Of a stretch of 64,000 nt of DNA, positions 45,564-57,470 are shown one piece after another. The DNA is taken from positions 9,373,456 to 9,437,455 of the forward strand of contig CM055102.1 in the NCBI GenBank assembly GCA_029204225.1, written 5' to 3'. A program made the position numbers and the translations under genes. Within the stretch, counting starts at the first letter, position 1; every line of letters starts with the position of its first letter. This DNA is from Diphasiastrum complanatum. Taxonomy: Eukaryota; Streptophyta; Lycopodiopsida; Lycopodiales; Lycopodiaceae. Below the pieces are notes generated by a model. It searched no databases. It had not been told where the DNA came from and saw only the letters and a list, made by a program, of their open reading frames with translations.

Positions 45564-46266
45564 TGTGAAAGTACTGTACTTTAGTACCATAAATGGATCT
45601 ACAAAAGATCCACAAGAGTGATTGGATGCTTGCTTAACAATCTATCAAAAACTACACACAAAAAAGTTGATTTAGATTGGCAATTTGACAAACAACAAGC
45701 ATTAACAGTCAAAAGCATTGATAAACATTGAAATCCGAGCCCACACATGTGTAATACAGACTGTAGTACAGATTTCAACCTGAGAAACAAGTAGAAATTG
45801 ATTTGGTTTCATTTGGATAACAAAAACTCAATGTACATAGTGAACTAGCTTGAGATTGCCAATGAGCTCCAAAAATTTTCACTTTTTTTCTCACTATGGG
45901 AGCTTGGAATACATAGCAAATTCGACTTCCTTCTTGAAGTTAGGTGGATTTCCAGCATGTAATAAGGAATTTAACTCACCCTTCTTGACCTAAAGTGAAA
46001 CCCTAACCTAGATCCTAGAGTTATGCTTGGTAGGTAGCTAGTTGGTCAAATTTTCACCTTAAACTTAGGTGTAGGTCCTATAAAGTAGGGATGACCACCA
46101 AATAGACATGACCAACTCTCTTGCCTTGACCTAACCTACATTAGGATGGGTTTCCCATGTGGCATCATGACCTCACATGTGCGGGACCCACTTGTGTACA
46201 CAATTTACACTATTCTACATGGTTTTTGATCAAGCTAGATTTGCCAATTTTTGGCAATTCTTCACA
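45564..46266 (-). repeat. P3 5' LTR
   Basis: 703 bp, TGTGAAAGTA ... TTCTTCACA, next to the primer site at 45551-45563. Ends at 46266, followed by AATTT. Confidence 0.93.
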
Positions 46267-46271
46267 AATTT

Positions 46272-47250
46272 CCCTTTGAAATCATTGATGTCCCAAACCA
46301 ACAGTTTTCTCTCCAAGAAAGCTCAATAGAAAATAAAAAAGATTATCTAACCATCCTATACCAAAATATAGGATCCAATCTTCCACCATTTCCAAAAAAA
46401 TACCCCTTATTGAATTTTCCTTTTCCTTAAGTTTTTCACTGTAGACGACAATATCATCTAAGAATAGCACTAGGCATTGACCCTAGTATGGACGAAAAAC
46501 ATCGTTCATATACAGTCGAAATAACCCAAGTGTATTTATTGAAAACTAAAAGGAACCATTAAGAATTCAAAACATTAAAGTATATTCTAATAGATAACCA
46601 ATATCTACATCCAAAATGGTACAAGGAATTCCATTCCTTCACGAAGATCCTTAACCGCCATATATGATAACGCAAAGATCTAAAAACTCTATTAGAATAT
46701 CCAATACCATATATGCACATATCTATTCCACCAGATACTAGAGTACCTTCATATCTGTTCCAAATGAATCGCAATAATCCATTTACAAAATTGTGATTTA
46801 ACAAGAATCTGCACATGGCTTTACCGTCACATAAACAACCCACCTGGTTGGTACTAACTTTCACCGAATTCCTACCTTCTTAGGAATAAGGCTCTTACAG
46901 TACAAATGTGAACCAAGTGTCATTCTCGTTCCTTTCACAATTTCCATTAACAAATAGGGTCAACTCATGGTCCTATAGATATTTAAAAATAGATTCAATT
47001 TAATGAATTCAAAATAAATTCAACTTAAGAAATTCAAAAACCGGTGCTATGCAATTTCTATACAAGGATTTTAACCAATCCAAATTACACAACATTAACA
47101 CATTTACCTACTCAATGTGTCTCATTTTCTTCCTCCCTTAGCTTTTTCGGTCACCCAAAAAATTTCATTAGCGAAGGCTCCCAAAAACTACTTAGACACA
47201 AGTAAATGCTAGGCTACTTCCTTTTTTACTACCCCAGCTCCATTTTCATT
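46272..47250 (-). pseudogene. E3 reverse transcriptase region, decayed
   Basis: The minus strand at 46405-46470 reads LFLDDIVVYSEKLKEKE, the gypsy RT active-site block (FLDD). Farther into the gene (46559-46864), a 101-residue frame and its neighbours hold scrambled RT pieces. The DNA matches 1-960 in inverted orientation. Many stops and shifts are present. Confidence 0.6.
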
Positions 47251-48623
<1,373 letters not shown>

Positions 48624-48624
<1 letters not shown>

Positions 48625-48640
48625 GGCATCGTTGTTGGGA
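48624..48640 (+). other. E4 primer-binding site (mutated)
   Basis: TGGCATCGTTGTTGGG, a two-transition variant of the E1 site TGGCGCCGTTGCTGGG. It marks a plus-strand gypsy element of the same Athila/Tat type, and is followed by the motif-bearing leader. Confidence 0.6.
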
Positions 48641-48719
48641 AGACGGTGCTAAGCTACTGTTTAGATGGGTTTAGTTTGTATTTTACTTGAATTTTTCTTT
48701 GCATTGTGATAGGTTTATT

Positions 48720-49230
48720 ACTCGCCTACAGGCCTTTTTGTGTCTTTTTGTTGTCCTTTTTTCTCGCCACTTTTCCAGTGAGCCAAACAAAGTTTAGGCT
48801 TTGTATTGTAACCTCGACGAGTTATAAATTATTACTCGCCATCGGATTTTTCACTCATCCAATGATCTTTTATTTGCTAGACCTCTTTTTGACACGTTTT
48901 TTCAGCCAACTTTACTCGCCATCAGAGCAAAGTGATTAGCAACCTCAGAGACATCATTCTGGAGATCGATGAGTTATAAGGCTACTACTCGCCAGTTCAA
49001 ATTTCTTGCCCATTTTGCTGTTCCCACCATTTTCTATTACTTGCCAGTTATAACTCGCCATCAGTGTTTTATAACTCGCCAGCAAAGTTTTCTTCTTTTT
49101 GTTTACTATCTTTACTCGCCATCAGAATTGAGGCTTGTATACATATTGATCTATCCTATACCAGAACGATGAGTTATAATTTTATCACTCGCCGACGGTA
49201 TAACTCGCCAAGTTCTTCACTTCACTCGCC
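48720..49230 (+). repeat. Array of ACTCGCC motifs in the E4 leader
   Basis: ACTCGCC begins at 48720, 48834, 48914, 48987, 49053, 49074, 49114, 49187, 49203 and 49224, plus CTCGCC at 48763. Three inverted partners (GACGAGTTAT or GATGAGTTAT) lie at about 48816, 48968 and 49168, each 18-19 bases before an ACTCGCC. The pairs recur at about 152 and 200 bases. No coding frame uses the array; the frames across it are short and Leu/Phe-rich. It sits just downstream of the primer site, as in E1. Confidence 0.85.
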
Positions 49231-49235
49231 AGCAT

Positions 49236-50700
49236 TAATGACTTCATAATTATGGTGGGAGTGCATGGCCAATATAATAAAATGGACAATATACAACCAG
49301 CTGCTCTCAGCAGTTGAACATGGGGTTGGATCTTGATCATGTTGAAGAGTGTGACGTTAGATGGTGGACCGTTGATCTACTTTGATTTGTTAGATTTGTT
49401 GGATCTACTTGGATTGTCTTGGATAAAGATCATGTTGAAGAGTGCGGTGTTAGATGGTGGATCGTTGATATGCTAGATTTGTTGGATCCTATTTGTGGAA
49501 CCCCTCTAGACTATAAAATAAAATAAAAACACTATAGTATTGCAAATGAGTTCATCCATACAGATCAATATCACTATTTGGATATTTTGTAGAATAGAAA
49601 CTGAGGTGGGAAAAGGAGTAAAACCTCTTGTTAAGGACTCAATTGAGGTTCTCTTGTCAAACACAAGATGCTATGCAAGAGCCACAATTTTATTTTTTAA
49701 TATTGTACTTGATGGTGAAAGACTATCATGGGGAAATTCCATTCTATCTCTCAAGTGAAAGAGTTAATGCAAGTTGAAGTATATGAAGTTCCTAGGGATT
49801 TCTCAAAAAAAAAAAATACCAAGCCTTTCAAGCCCTTTTGTAATGGAGAACAACATCATTGTGGCTAAGCATTATCAAAGATAGCTAGCAATGTACAATT
49901 TCAAGCTTTAGCTAACAAACTCAAGGACTACTTTTCAATGCAAATACAAATTGATTTAGCTCTTTAAGTGGCAATGATTGCTTGTGAAAAAACACAATCA
50001 ATGTAGTCAATGCAATCTACAACATCTACGACATGAATGAGGAGTGATGGCAAGCCCATTCCAAGGAAAAATGCTTGTTCAATCAACACGAAAAAGGCAT
50101 AATTTATATTTCTTCTTGATTCCTTGATGAATTGAGGAAGAAGGCATATGCTCCCTTCTCACGGGTTGAGGAGGAGACTTTTAATGAAGAGGTCTAAATC
50201 TTTTTTAAGCCTTAAAGTTTTCATCTATGAATGACTTTGAAATAAATTGCCTTCAAGGGTTCATGTAGCTTAAATTTCGTAAAAGCATTTGACCAACTTG
50301 AAGTGCTAAGGGACCCAAAGATTCGTTTTAGAGTTTTAGCTCAATTTTGAATATGGTCTTTTGAGAGATGCTTGATGTGTTAAGGGTCGTCCCTTTGTGA
50401 CAAAGCAAAAAATTAGAAACAACGTTAAATCCATATTGAGCACAATTTTTTGTTCATAATTTTTCACCACCATTCAATAATCCTTGTTACTTCTGCATTC
50501 TAATGATTCAAACAGTGGTAGGAGGAGATATAAATTTTTTAACAGGGCTATTGCTTGTAATCTTTGGGACAACACTACATTTTTCTAACTAAATGTCCAA
50601 TATTCCTAGTTGAGGTGACGTCTTATCCCCTCTTCCTCAATTATGTGTTTCCCATTGTTTTTAGCTAACTATAATATCTAATTGGGATATTCTCCTATTA
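49236..50700. other. Unassigned stretch with one tandem duplication
   Basis: A block of about 93 bases is duplicated at 49335 and 49428 (shared GATCATGTTGAAGAGTG and GTTAGATGGTGGA). The rest is AT-rich without a recognised gene; the frame at 49540-49758 has no domain. Confidence 0.5.
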
Positions 50701-50715
50701 CCAAAAAGTAACAAG

Positions 50716-50913
50716 TTGGATAACAAAATTTTCTCCATTTGGAAGTTTAAGATGAAAAATCTTCTTGTGATGAAGGATCTATGGAGCATTACCATTGGCG
50801 TTGAAAAGAGACCAATAATGTTTTCAACTCCAACAAAATTTGTTTCTTTGACTTGTCAAGCCAAGCAAAGATACAAAGCAATTATTTTTGAAAAGAATGA
50901 ATGGGTCCGATGA
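50716..50913 (+). pseudogene. Copia gag N-terminal fragment
   Basis: 65-residue frame with IWKFKMKNLLVMKDLWSI, the characteristic start of copia gag (compare IWK.KMK.LL...DLW). It ends at a stop after 50910. No knuckle or pol follows. Confidence 0.65.
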
Positions 50914-51273
50914 GCTTCAAGAGCTCTATGAATGATAAAGATGCAAAGAAATGATATCATTATTTTTTATATCTCTTTGACATCAACTCCTCTAGTGAAG
51001 CTTGGTCCATCTTACGATCCTGTATGATGTTGTGAATGCTATCAGAGTTATGTTTTTCAAGCAATAATTGCTCAACATGAGGATGCATGAATAAGAATTG
51101 GTCCTTGATTTCTTGATGAAGATCAAAATAGTGATTGACCAATTGGGAGCCATCAATGAACCTTTCACTATGGAGTGGTTTTTAATTTGGAGTCCCATGA
51201 ACTTGTCAGTGGGAGGGTACTAAGGGGCCTGCCCCACTTATATGTTAGTGATTTTCAGTTAGTGCTAATTGAG

Positions 51274-51641
51274 AAATGTCCAATATGTTTTTGAAAACAT
51301 AATTTGGTTGGATGTTCACCTAGAATGTGTACAATAACTTCGACAAAGATGGTATGATTGAATGCTTCGTGTGCCACACTTATGTGTTTATCAAGGCAAT
51401 TAGTTTTATGTTTGCTGACAAATTTGTGTTTGAGCACTCCAATTTGGTTGGTTGTTCACCTATAAATGTCCAATATGTTTTTGACAACTTAATTTGGTTG
51501 GTGGTTCACCTAGAATGTGTACAATAACTTCGACAAAGATGGTATGATTGGATGCCCACACTTATGTGTTTATCAAGGCAATTAGTATTATGTTTGCTTA
51601 CAAATGTGTTTTTGAGCACTCCAATTGATTGTTGACCTCAT
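51274..51641. repeat. Tandem duplication of about 190 bp
   Basis: The blocks at 51274-51463 and 51464-51641 share TGTCCAATATGTTTTTGA, CCTAGAATGTGTACAATAAC, TTCGACAAAGATGGTATGAT and TGTGTTTATCAAGGCAATTA. They differ by substitutions and a short deletion. The open frame at 51327-51527 is probably a by-product. Function unknown. Confidence 0.85.
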
Positions 51642-52294
51642 TACATATACACATGATGGAGTATGCACAACCAAATGAGCTTAAAGTCCACGAGTCAAAT
51701 TATTATCATGAACTTGCTATCATGCAACTTCTATTGCAAATTTCCAATCACTTGGTCAATGAGAGTTTCATAAGTAGCTCCAATGAGAGTTTCACAAGTA
51801 GCTCAGAATTCTCTTTGAAGTAAGAGCTTGCTAAAATTCAAGTCCCTATCTCCTAGAAAGGGAAAAGAAAACACAAATAGTATTTAATCTAGTTGAAAGT
51901 TTTCAAGGTTTCGAAGTTTTTTCTAAATTCTAGAATGCATTCAGGATTGTGAGAGCAATAATGAAAATGCTTGAATAGCGAGGAGCATTAGCATCTACTT
52001 GTGATTAGCATGGATCCACTTCCAGATCATTATAAAAAGAACGTATTTTGATTATCAAGCTGTACAAATATGCCAAATCGTATTATATTTTTTGGGAAAA
52101 AACCCATTTTGGCTTAGCTATAAAGAATTGTTCTTGTAAGGCTCTTGCTAACAGAACCATGGTGTCGAGAACTGATCTAGGATCAGATATAAATGCACAA
52201 AATTTGGAGATGAAATGTGATTAAGCTTTTTCCTTGAAGCTTGCAACATTGTGGACTTACTCACTTTCATCATCATCATGTGGTTGTTCTGAAT
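51642..52294. other. Unassigned stretch downstream of the receptor kinase gene
   Basis: Contains no recognised gene. The part next to 52295 is probably the 3' untranslated region of the kinase gene on the minus strand; no clear poly(A) signal was identified by eye. Confidence 0.4.
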
Positions 52295-55200
52295 TCAGCA
52301 ATGAAGGCGGGTCGGGCTATTGATAAGATTTTCCAAGTCTGGGTAGCTTCTGATATTGTCAGCATTGAGATTCTTGACTTGCAATAACATCTCTAACACA
52401 TCCTTCATAGTAGGGCGTTGATCAGGAAAATCTCTAGTACACAATGCTCCTATCTGAAGAAATGGAAGAATCGTAAGGTGATGATTTGGAGTGTCTGAGC
52501 TATCAAGGAGGACACGATCAACTACTTGCATTGGCTGACTTCGAAGAGCTTGCTGCACCCACTTAGGAAGTGTTACCTCATCCACAAAAAATTCACTTGT
52601 TGGTCTTTTGCATGTCAGCATCTCTAGAATAACAACTCCATAGCTGTATACATCTCCTTTTCTAGAAGCTTGGCCAGATTGCACATACTCTGCATGATTC
52701 AAATCATTCTCATTCAGTCATTGGTGTATTGCATCTAAAGCTGTAAAAAAAAAATAAGCTAGAATCTCACTCTCATGAAGAAATGTACAATTAACTCCAT
52801 CGTGCTTGATGTTACTCTCCCAATTTGTGCAGTATAGACAAGCTACATGAATTGTCATGATTAGCTCAGTCAACTTACTGAAATCTTCCAAAGAAACACT
52901 GTTATTTATTGATCTTGGCTCTTGATTTTGACGTGGTAAAACGGTGTTTCAGATATTTTGATAAAGATGATGCAAAGATTTGTCTCGTGATAGACAACCA
53001 GAAATAGGCTCTGATGATCAGCCCACTAAAGGCTGCTCACGAGTCTTGGGGTGCATCTTCTGCCCCATTTTGCTCAACTATAAGTTGGATTTAAATATGC
53101 CTTCCTCAAGTGTGAAAGGGAACATGGAGGTGAAATATGGCGGCCCTGACCCTTGGTACACAATTTAGAGAGCACAATCAGGGTACCCATTCTTGGGTAT
53201 CACTCTTTTGTTGGAAGCAGGGAAGAATGCGAAGCCTCAGCTTTACTTACATCATTGATATTACTTGCAGCTACTCTCATTATTACTGTACTTATCTATA
53301 GAACATTAAAAACACAAATTCATAGACATGTTGCAACGGTCGATTTAGCTGTGTAAAGTGTATGATACTGTACCTGGTGCAATATATCCCAAAGAACCTT
53401 CAATGGCGGAGGTCAAATCTCCAGTCGTAGTTGTGCTTGATAACTTGGCTACTCCAAAATCAGTTACATGTGCCTCCAAATTTTCATCAAGCAGTATATT
53501 GCTTGGCTTCAAATCGCAATGAACGATCACTTCAGAACAATCATAATGTAAGTAGCATAGAGCCTGCGCTACTCCAATTGCAATGTTCAGTCGCTCTGTC
53601 AAACCTAGTTTGCACTTCGCAGCAGACGGATACAAATGGTCCTCCAAATTTCCATTGGAGATGAATTGCATTACCAAAACTTTCGTGTCCAAGTTTGAAA
53701 AGGCACTCAATACTTTGACAATGTTTCTGTGTCTAACTTTGCCCAGAATGTTCCACTCTTTGAAAAAGCTTTTCTCAATAATATAGATATTCGGATTGAA
53801 GACTTTGACAGCAACTGCTCTCCCATCAGGAAGCACAGCTTTATAGACTGAACTAAAACCTCCGTGGCCAATAAGGTTGTCAGGACTATAGTCTTCTGTT
53901 GCAGCCTTTAGGCCCTCTGCTGTGAATCTCAAATTCTTGTCATAATAAATAATTGAACTTTTTGCGTTTTTATGTAGCTTAAAAGGACCATACAGGAGTA
54001 ATATAATAACCAAAAGTGCTATGCAAGCAACAGCAGCTAAAGATAAACCTATCCAAGTGCCCAATCGTCCTCGTCTGTTGTGATAATGCATTGTAGCCGG
54101 AGTTGAAGATGAAGATTGGCAAGAACGAATTTTCAATGTAGATCCACAAAGCAGAGGGTTTCCAGCTAATGATGCAGGCGTTAGGTTACGGAAAACTCCT
54201 GTTGAAGGTATCTCACCTGTCAGATTGTTCTCAGAAAAATTGGCAAACCTGAGGGTTGATATGTTGGCTAGAGAAACGGGTATTGGGCCAGTCAAATTGT
54301 TGGCAGAAATATCAAGTTGTGTAAGACTTTGAAGGTTTCCAAGTGATGCTGGAATTTCCCCATCTAGTTGATTATGTGACAAATTGAGAAACTGAAGCCC
54401 ATTGCAATTCCCAAGTGAAACAGGTATACTGCCTGAAAAGCTGTTTGCAAAAAGGTTCATGTTTTGTACATTAGTCATCCCTCCAAGCTCTGCAGGTAGT
54501 GGACCACTCAAGAGATTGTTTGACAGATCAAATGCAAACTGTATAGTGTGAAATCCAGCAACTTGAATGGGGATGACACCAGAGAGTTGATTGTGGGACA
54601 ATGAGATATCTGTCAACTTTGTGAGGTTCCCAAGGCTATAAGGTATGTTGCCTACAAGGTGGTTGTTTCTTAAATAAAGCATATTCAATTGGGATAAGAG
54701 CCCAAAAGTTGAAGGAATGCTACCCTGCAAGGAATTGTTCCCAAAGTTTAGCTCCCCTAGGCTTGTGCATTTAGACAATTCTGAAGGTATAGTTCCAGAT
54801 AGCATGTTGTTTTCTAGATGTAACCGCTGTAATCTTTGAAGGTTCCCTATTGAAGATGGAAGGCTGCCACTGATAAGGTTATTATTCAGAAAAAGATCCG
54901 TCAAGTTTGTTAGATTTCCAATTTCTGCTGGCAACCTGCCTGTTAGTGCATTTTGAATGATCTCAAACCGAGACAATGCTGAAAATTGGCCAATCGCATT
55001 AGGAATGCTTCCAGTGAAACTGTTGTGGTTCAGCCAAAGAGTTTGGAGACCAGAGCTGTTAACAAAGAGGGCTATGGGGTTATTGCCAGACAGCAAATTG
55101 GATTCCAAGCTGCAAATAATCAAATTGGTGAGCTCACTCAAAGAATTGGGTACAGCTCCATCCAGGCTATTGAACTCCAGCAGAAGATACATCAAAGCAG

Positions 55201-56926
55201 AGCAATTGCCCAGGGATGAAGGAATGCTGCCAAAGAGAGAATTTCCATACAAGTTAAGGGACTGCATGTTCTTCAGCTTTCCTAAGTCAGTAGGAATGGT
55301 TCCCGTGAATTGATTTAATGCAAGAGACAAGTCAACCAGCGAAGTAAAATTGCCTAGAAATGCTGGAATGCTTCCAGTGAGGTTATTTACCTCAACATTA
55401 AATAACTGCAGTTGCATCAGCTGGTTCAACTCAAGTGGGATTACGCCAGTGAGCTGGTTTAAAGAGATATCTATTGATATGAGTGAGGAGCAATTGGCAA
55501 GAGATTTTGGAATGGAGCCAGTTAAATTGTTTGTGAAGCTATGAAGGTATAGCAAGTGGGAAAGTTTCCCCAACTCCATAGGGATACTACCCACTAATGA
55601 GTTTTTGTTGAGAATAAGAAACCTCAATTGGGACAAGCTACCCAATGAAGGAGGGATGGTGTTACTGAGCCGGTTGTCATTGAGCTCCAAGTCCATCAGG
55701 GCAGAGCAGTTTCCAAGTGATGTAGGAATTGCTTCAGTCAACATATTCTTATACAGATAGAGAACCTTCAACTTGGACAGATGCCCTAGCTCTTGAGGTA
55801 TAGAGCCTGTGAGCTGGTTGATACAAAGCTCCAAGGCAATGAGCTCAGAGGAATTGCCCAGAGAAGGGGGAATGCTTCCACTTAGCTCGTTGCTCCAGAG
55901 GTAGAGTGTTTGAAGCTTTTGAAGTCGACCCAATTCAGGAGGGATACTTCCAGTCAAGTTGTTGACACATAGCAGCAATACTACAAGGTTTGTTAGTCCG
56001 GCCAAAGAACTAGGAACATTTCCGGTCAGAGAGTTGATGCACAGATTCAAAAAGGTGAGACGGGAGCAATTGCCAATAGATTCTGGAATACTGCCAGACA
56101 GGAAGTTCTGAGAAGCATTTAAGATCTCTAGGTGGTTTAATCCACCTACTTCTGGAGGTATTGGGCCATGGAGCTGGTTGTTTGAGAGGTTGAGGTCAGT
56201 TAGGGAGGAACAATTGCCCAGAGAAGCAGGAATGGTTCCATTGAGCTTGTTGCCCCCGAGATGTAGTGATTGAAGGTTGCTAAGCATGCCTAGTTGCGAA
56301 GGAATACTTCCTGTGAAAGAATTGAACGACAAGTCCAGGATGGAGAGTGATTGCAAACCTGCAAGAAGCGGGCTGATGGTGCCCCCTAGATTCTTTCTTG
56401 TCAAATTTAAGCCCACGACAACCTCAGAGGATTGATCACATTCAAGCCCTGTCCAGCCACACATAGCTTGCTTACGAACCCAATTACGCAACGCACCGGA
56501 AGGATCAGCTATGGCTGCCTTGAAATCCAACAGAATCGCAATTTGCTCCAGACTACTGTTGGGTAGACGCTGTTTCAAGCTCCTATCCCTTGCAGTTACA
56601 GAAGGTCCCACTTGTTCGTTCGCAGCTGCAGGTGGATCGCTAACTTTGCTGAAACCGAAGACTTTCGATCCTTTCTCCAGACCAGAAGAACTGCCTCCAG
56701 ATTCCACATCGATTTTCCGATGGACCTCTGTACCTTCATGCAATGCTCCATGGAGAGATCTGGGAGGATAAGAGAGTATGGTGGAGTGGATGATATGATC
56801 AACCGGAACCGGACTTGCATGGACTAGCTGAGTAGTAAGGCAGCAGGCTGAACCAGCTGAATGCAACACAAGCAAAATAAACACATACAGTGCGAGGTGA
56901 TCACCCATATGAACATCAATAATCAT
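52295..56926 (-). CDS. LRR receptor-like kinase (LRR-XII / FLS2-like, non-RD)
   Basis: Two exons, 56926-53374 and 52689-52295, total 3948 bases, i.e. 1315 residues plus stop, in frame across the junction (CCA-G/AG-TAT, giving APEY). The product is predicted to sit in the plasma membrane and sense an outside ligand. Order: signal peptide (about 7-30; a second Met at codon 7 is the likelier start, 56908), a polar stretch (31-123), LRR N-cap with DFKAAIADPSGALRNW, about 30 LRRs of the LGNCSSL..L.LS.N type (about 170-920), one membrane helix (about 958-980) and a kinase (about 1013-1300). The kinase has a GHGGFSSVYK loop, VAVKVF Lys (1041), HCDLKPSN (Asp 1138; Cys before Asp makes it non-RD) and DFG (1156). 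It is complete and the only intact host gene in the window. The ligand is unknown; other LRR-XII receptors act in immunity. Confidence 0.93.
52690..53373 (-). other. Intron of the LRR receptor kinase gene
   Basis: 684 bases. On the minus strand the exon ends GCACCAG and the intron starts GTACAG; the acceptor is AATCATGCAG before AGTATGTGC. The joined codons give the conserved GYIAPEY. A single intron late in the kinase domain is also found in FLS2-type receptors. Open frames within the intron are chance. Confidence 0.85.
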
Positions 56927-57470
56927 ATGTCTTCTTATCCTGGATCTTTCTGTTTTCTTCCTCTTCCTTCACTCAATTGCCCTATAATTTCTTCTCTAGG
57001 ATCATATATCTCTCACACTCTCACCCCATGTACACACACAAACACACACATATGTCTTCTGATCCTTGTCAAGTCTGTCTATTTCCTCTCTAGGATCATA
57101 CATCACCCACACTCTCACACCATGTACACACACAACACACACCTCTTCTGATCCTTGTCAACTCTGTCAATTATCCTGCATTTTCGTTAATTGTTTTTTT
57201 TTCCGACTTATTGCACACCCTACCTACTTATTTTACACCATTAAGGTTATCAAATAAGCATACCAAGACTGTACCAAGTCTTGTTATACTCAAAAAAAAT
57301 TCTCTCTTTTCCACACACACACGCACGTATATGGGGGAGGAACAACATCAAGCACGTGGCTTGTCATGTATATGGTCCTTCAATGATTTGTTTACTATTT
57401 TTTGGTCAACCCACCTATTTCATTTCACACCATAAGCCTATCAACAAGTGGACAAGAGTGCAATGCTAAG
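56927..57470 (-). other. Upstream region of the receptor kinase gene
   Basis: Probably contains the 5' untranslated region and promoter. It carries a tandem duplication of about 90 bases (56985-57165; shared CTCTAGGATCATA, CACACTCTCAC, CCATGTACACACACA) and CA-rich runs. No clear TATA box was chosen. Confidence 0.45.

Larger units (their letters stand above)
41699..46266 (-). mobile_element. Complete-ended Ty1/copia element P3
   Basis: 4568 bp on the minus strand. The 5' LTR is 45564-46266, the 3' LTR is 41699-42404, the primer site is at 45551-45563 (GGCTCTAATACCA, one base from the standard form) and AATTT flanks both ends. The internal 3.16 kb holds a long gag with zinc knuckle and protease start, then heavily reduced pol remnants. 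It lies within decayed gypsy E3 and is younger than E3. Confidence 0.93.

Noticed and set aside
54957-55313. 118-residue plus-strand frame over the receptor gene
   Set aside because: Antisense shadow of the regular LRR codon pattern of the kinase gene.
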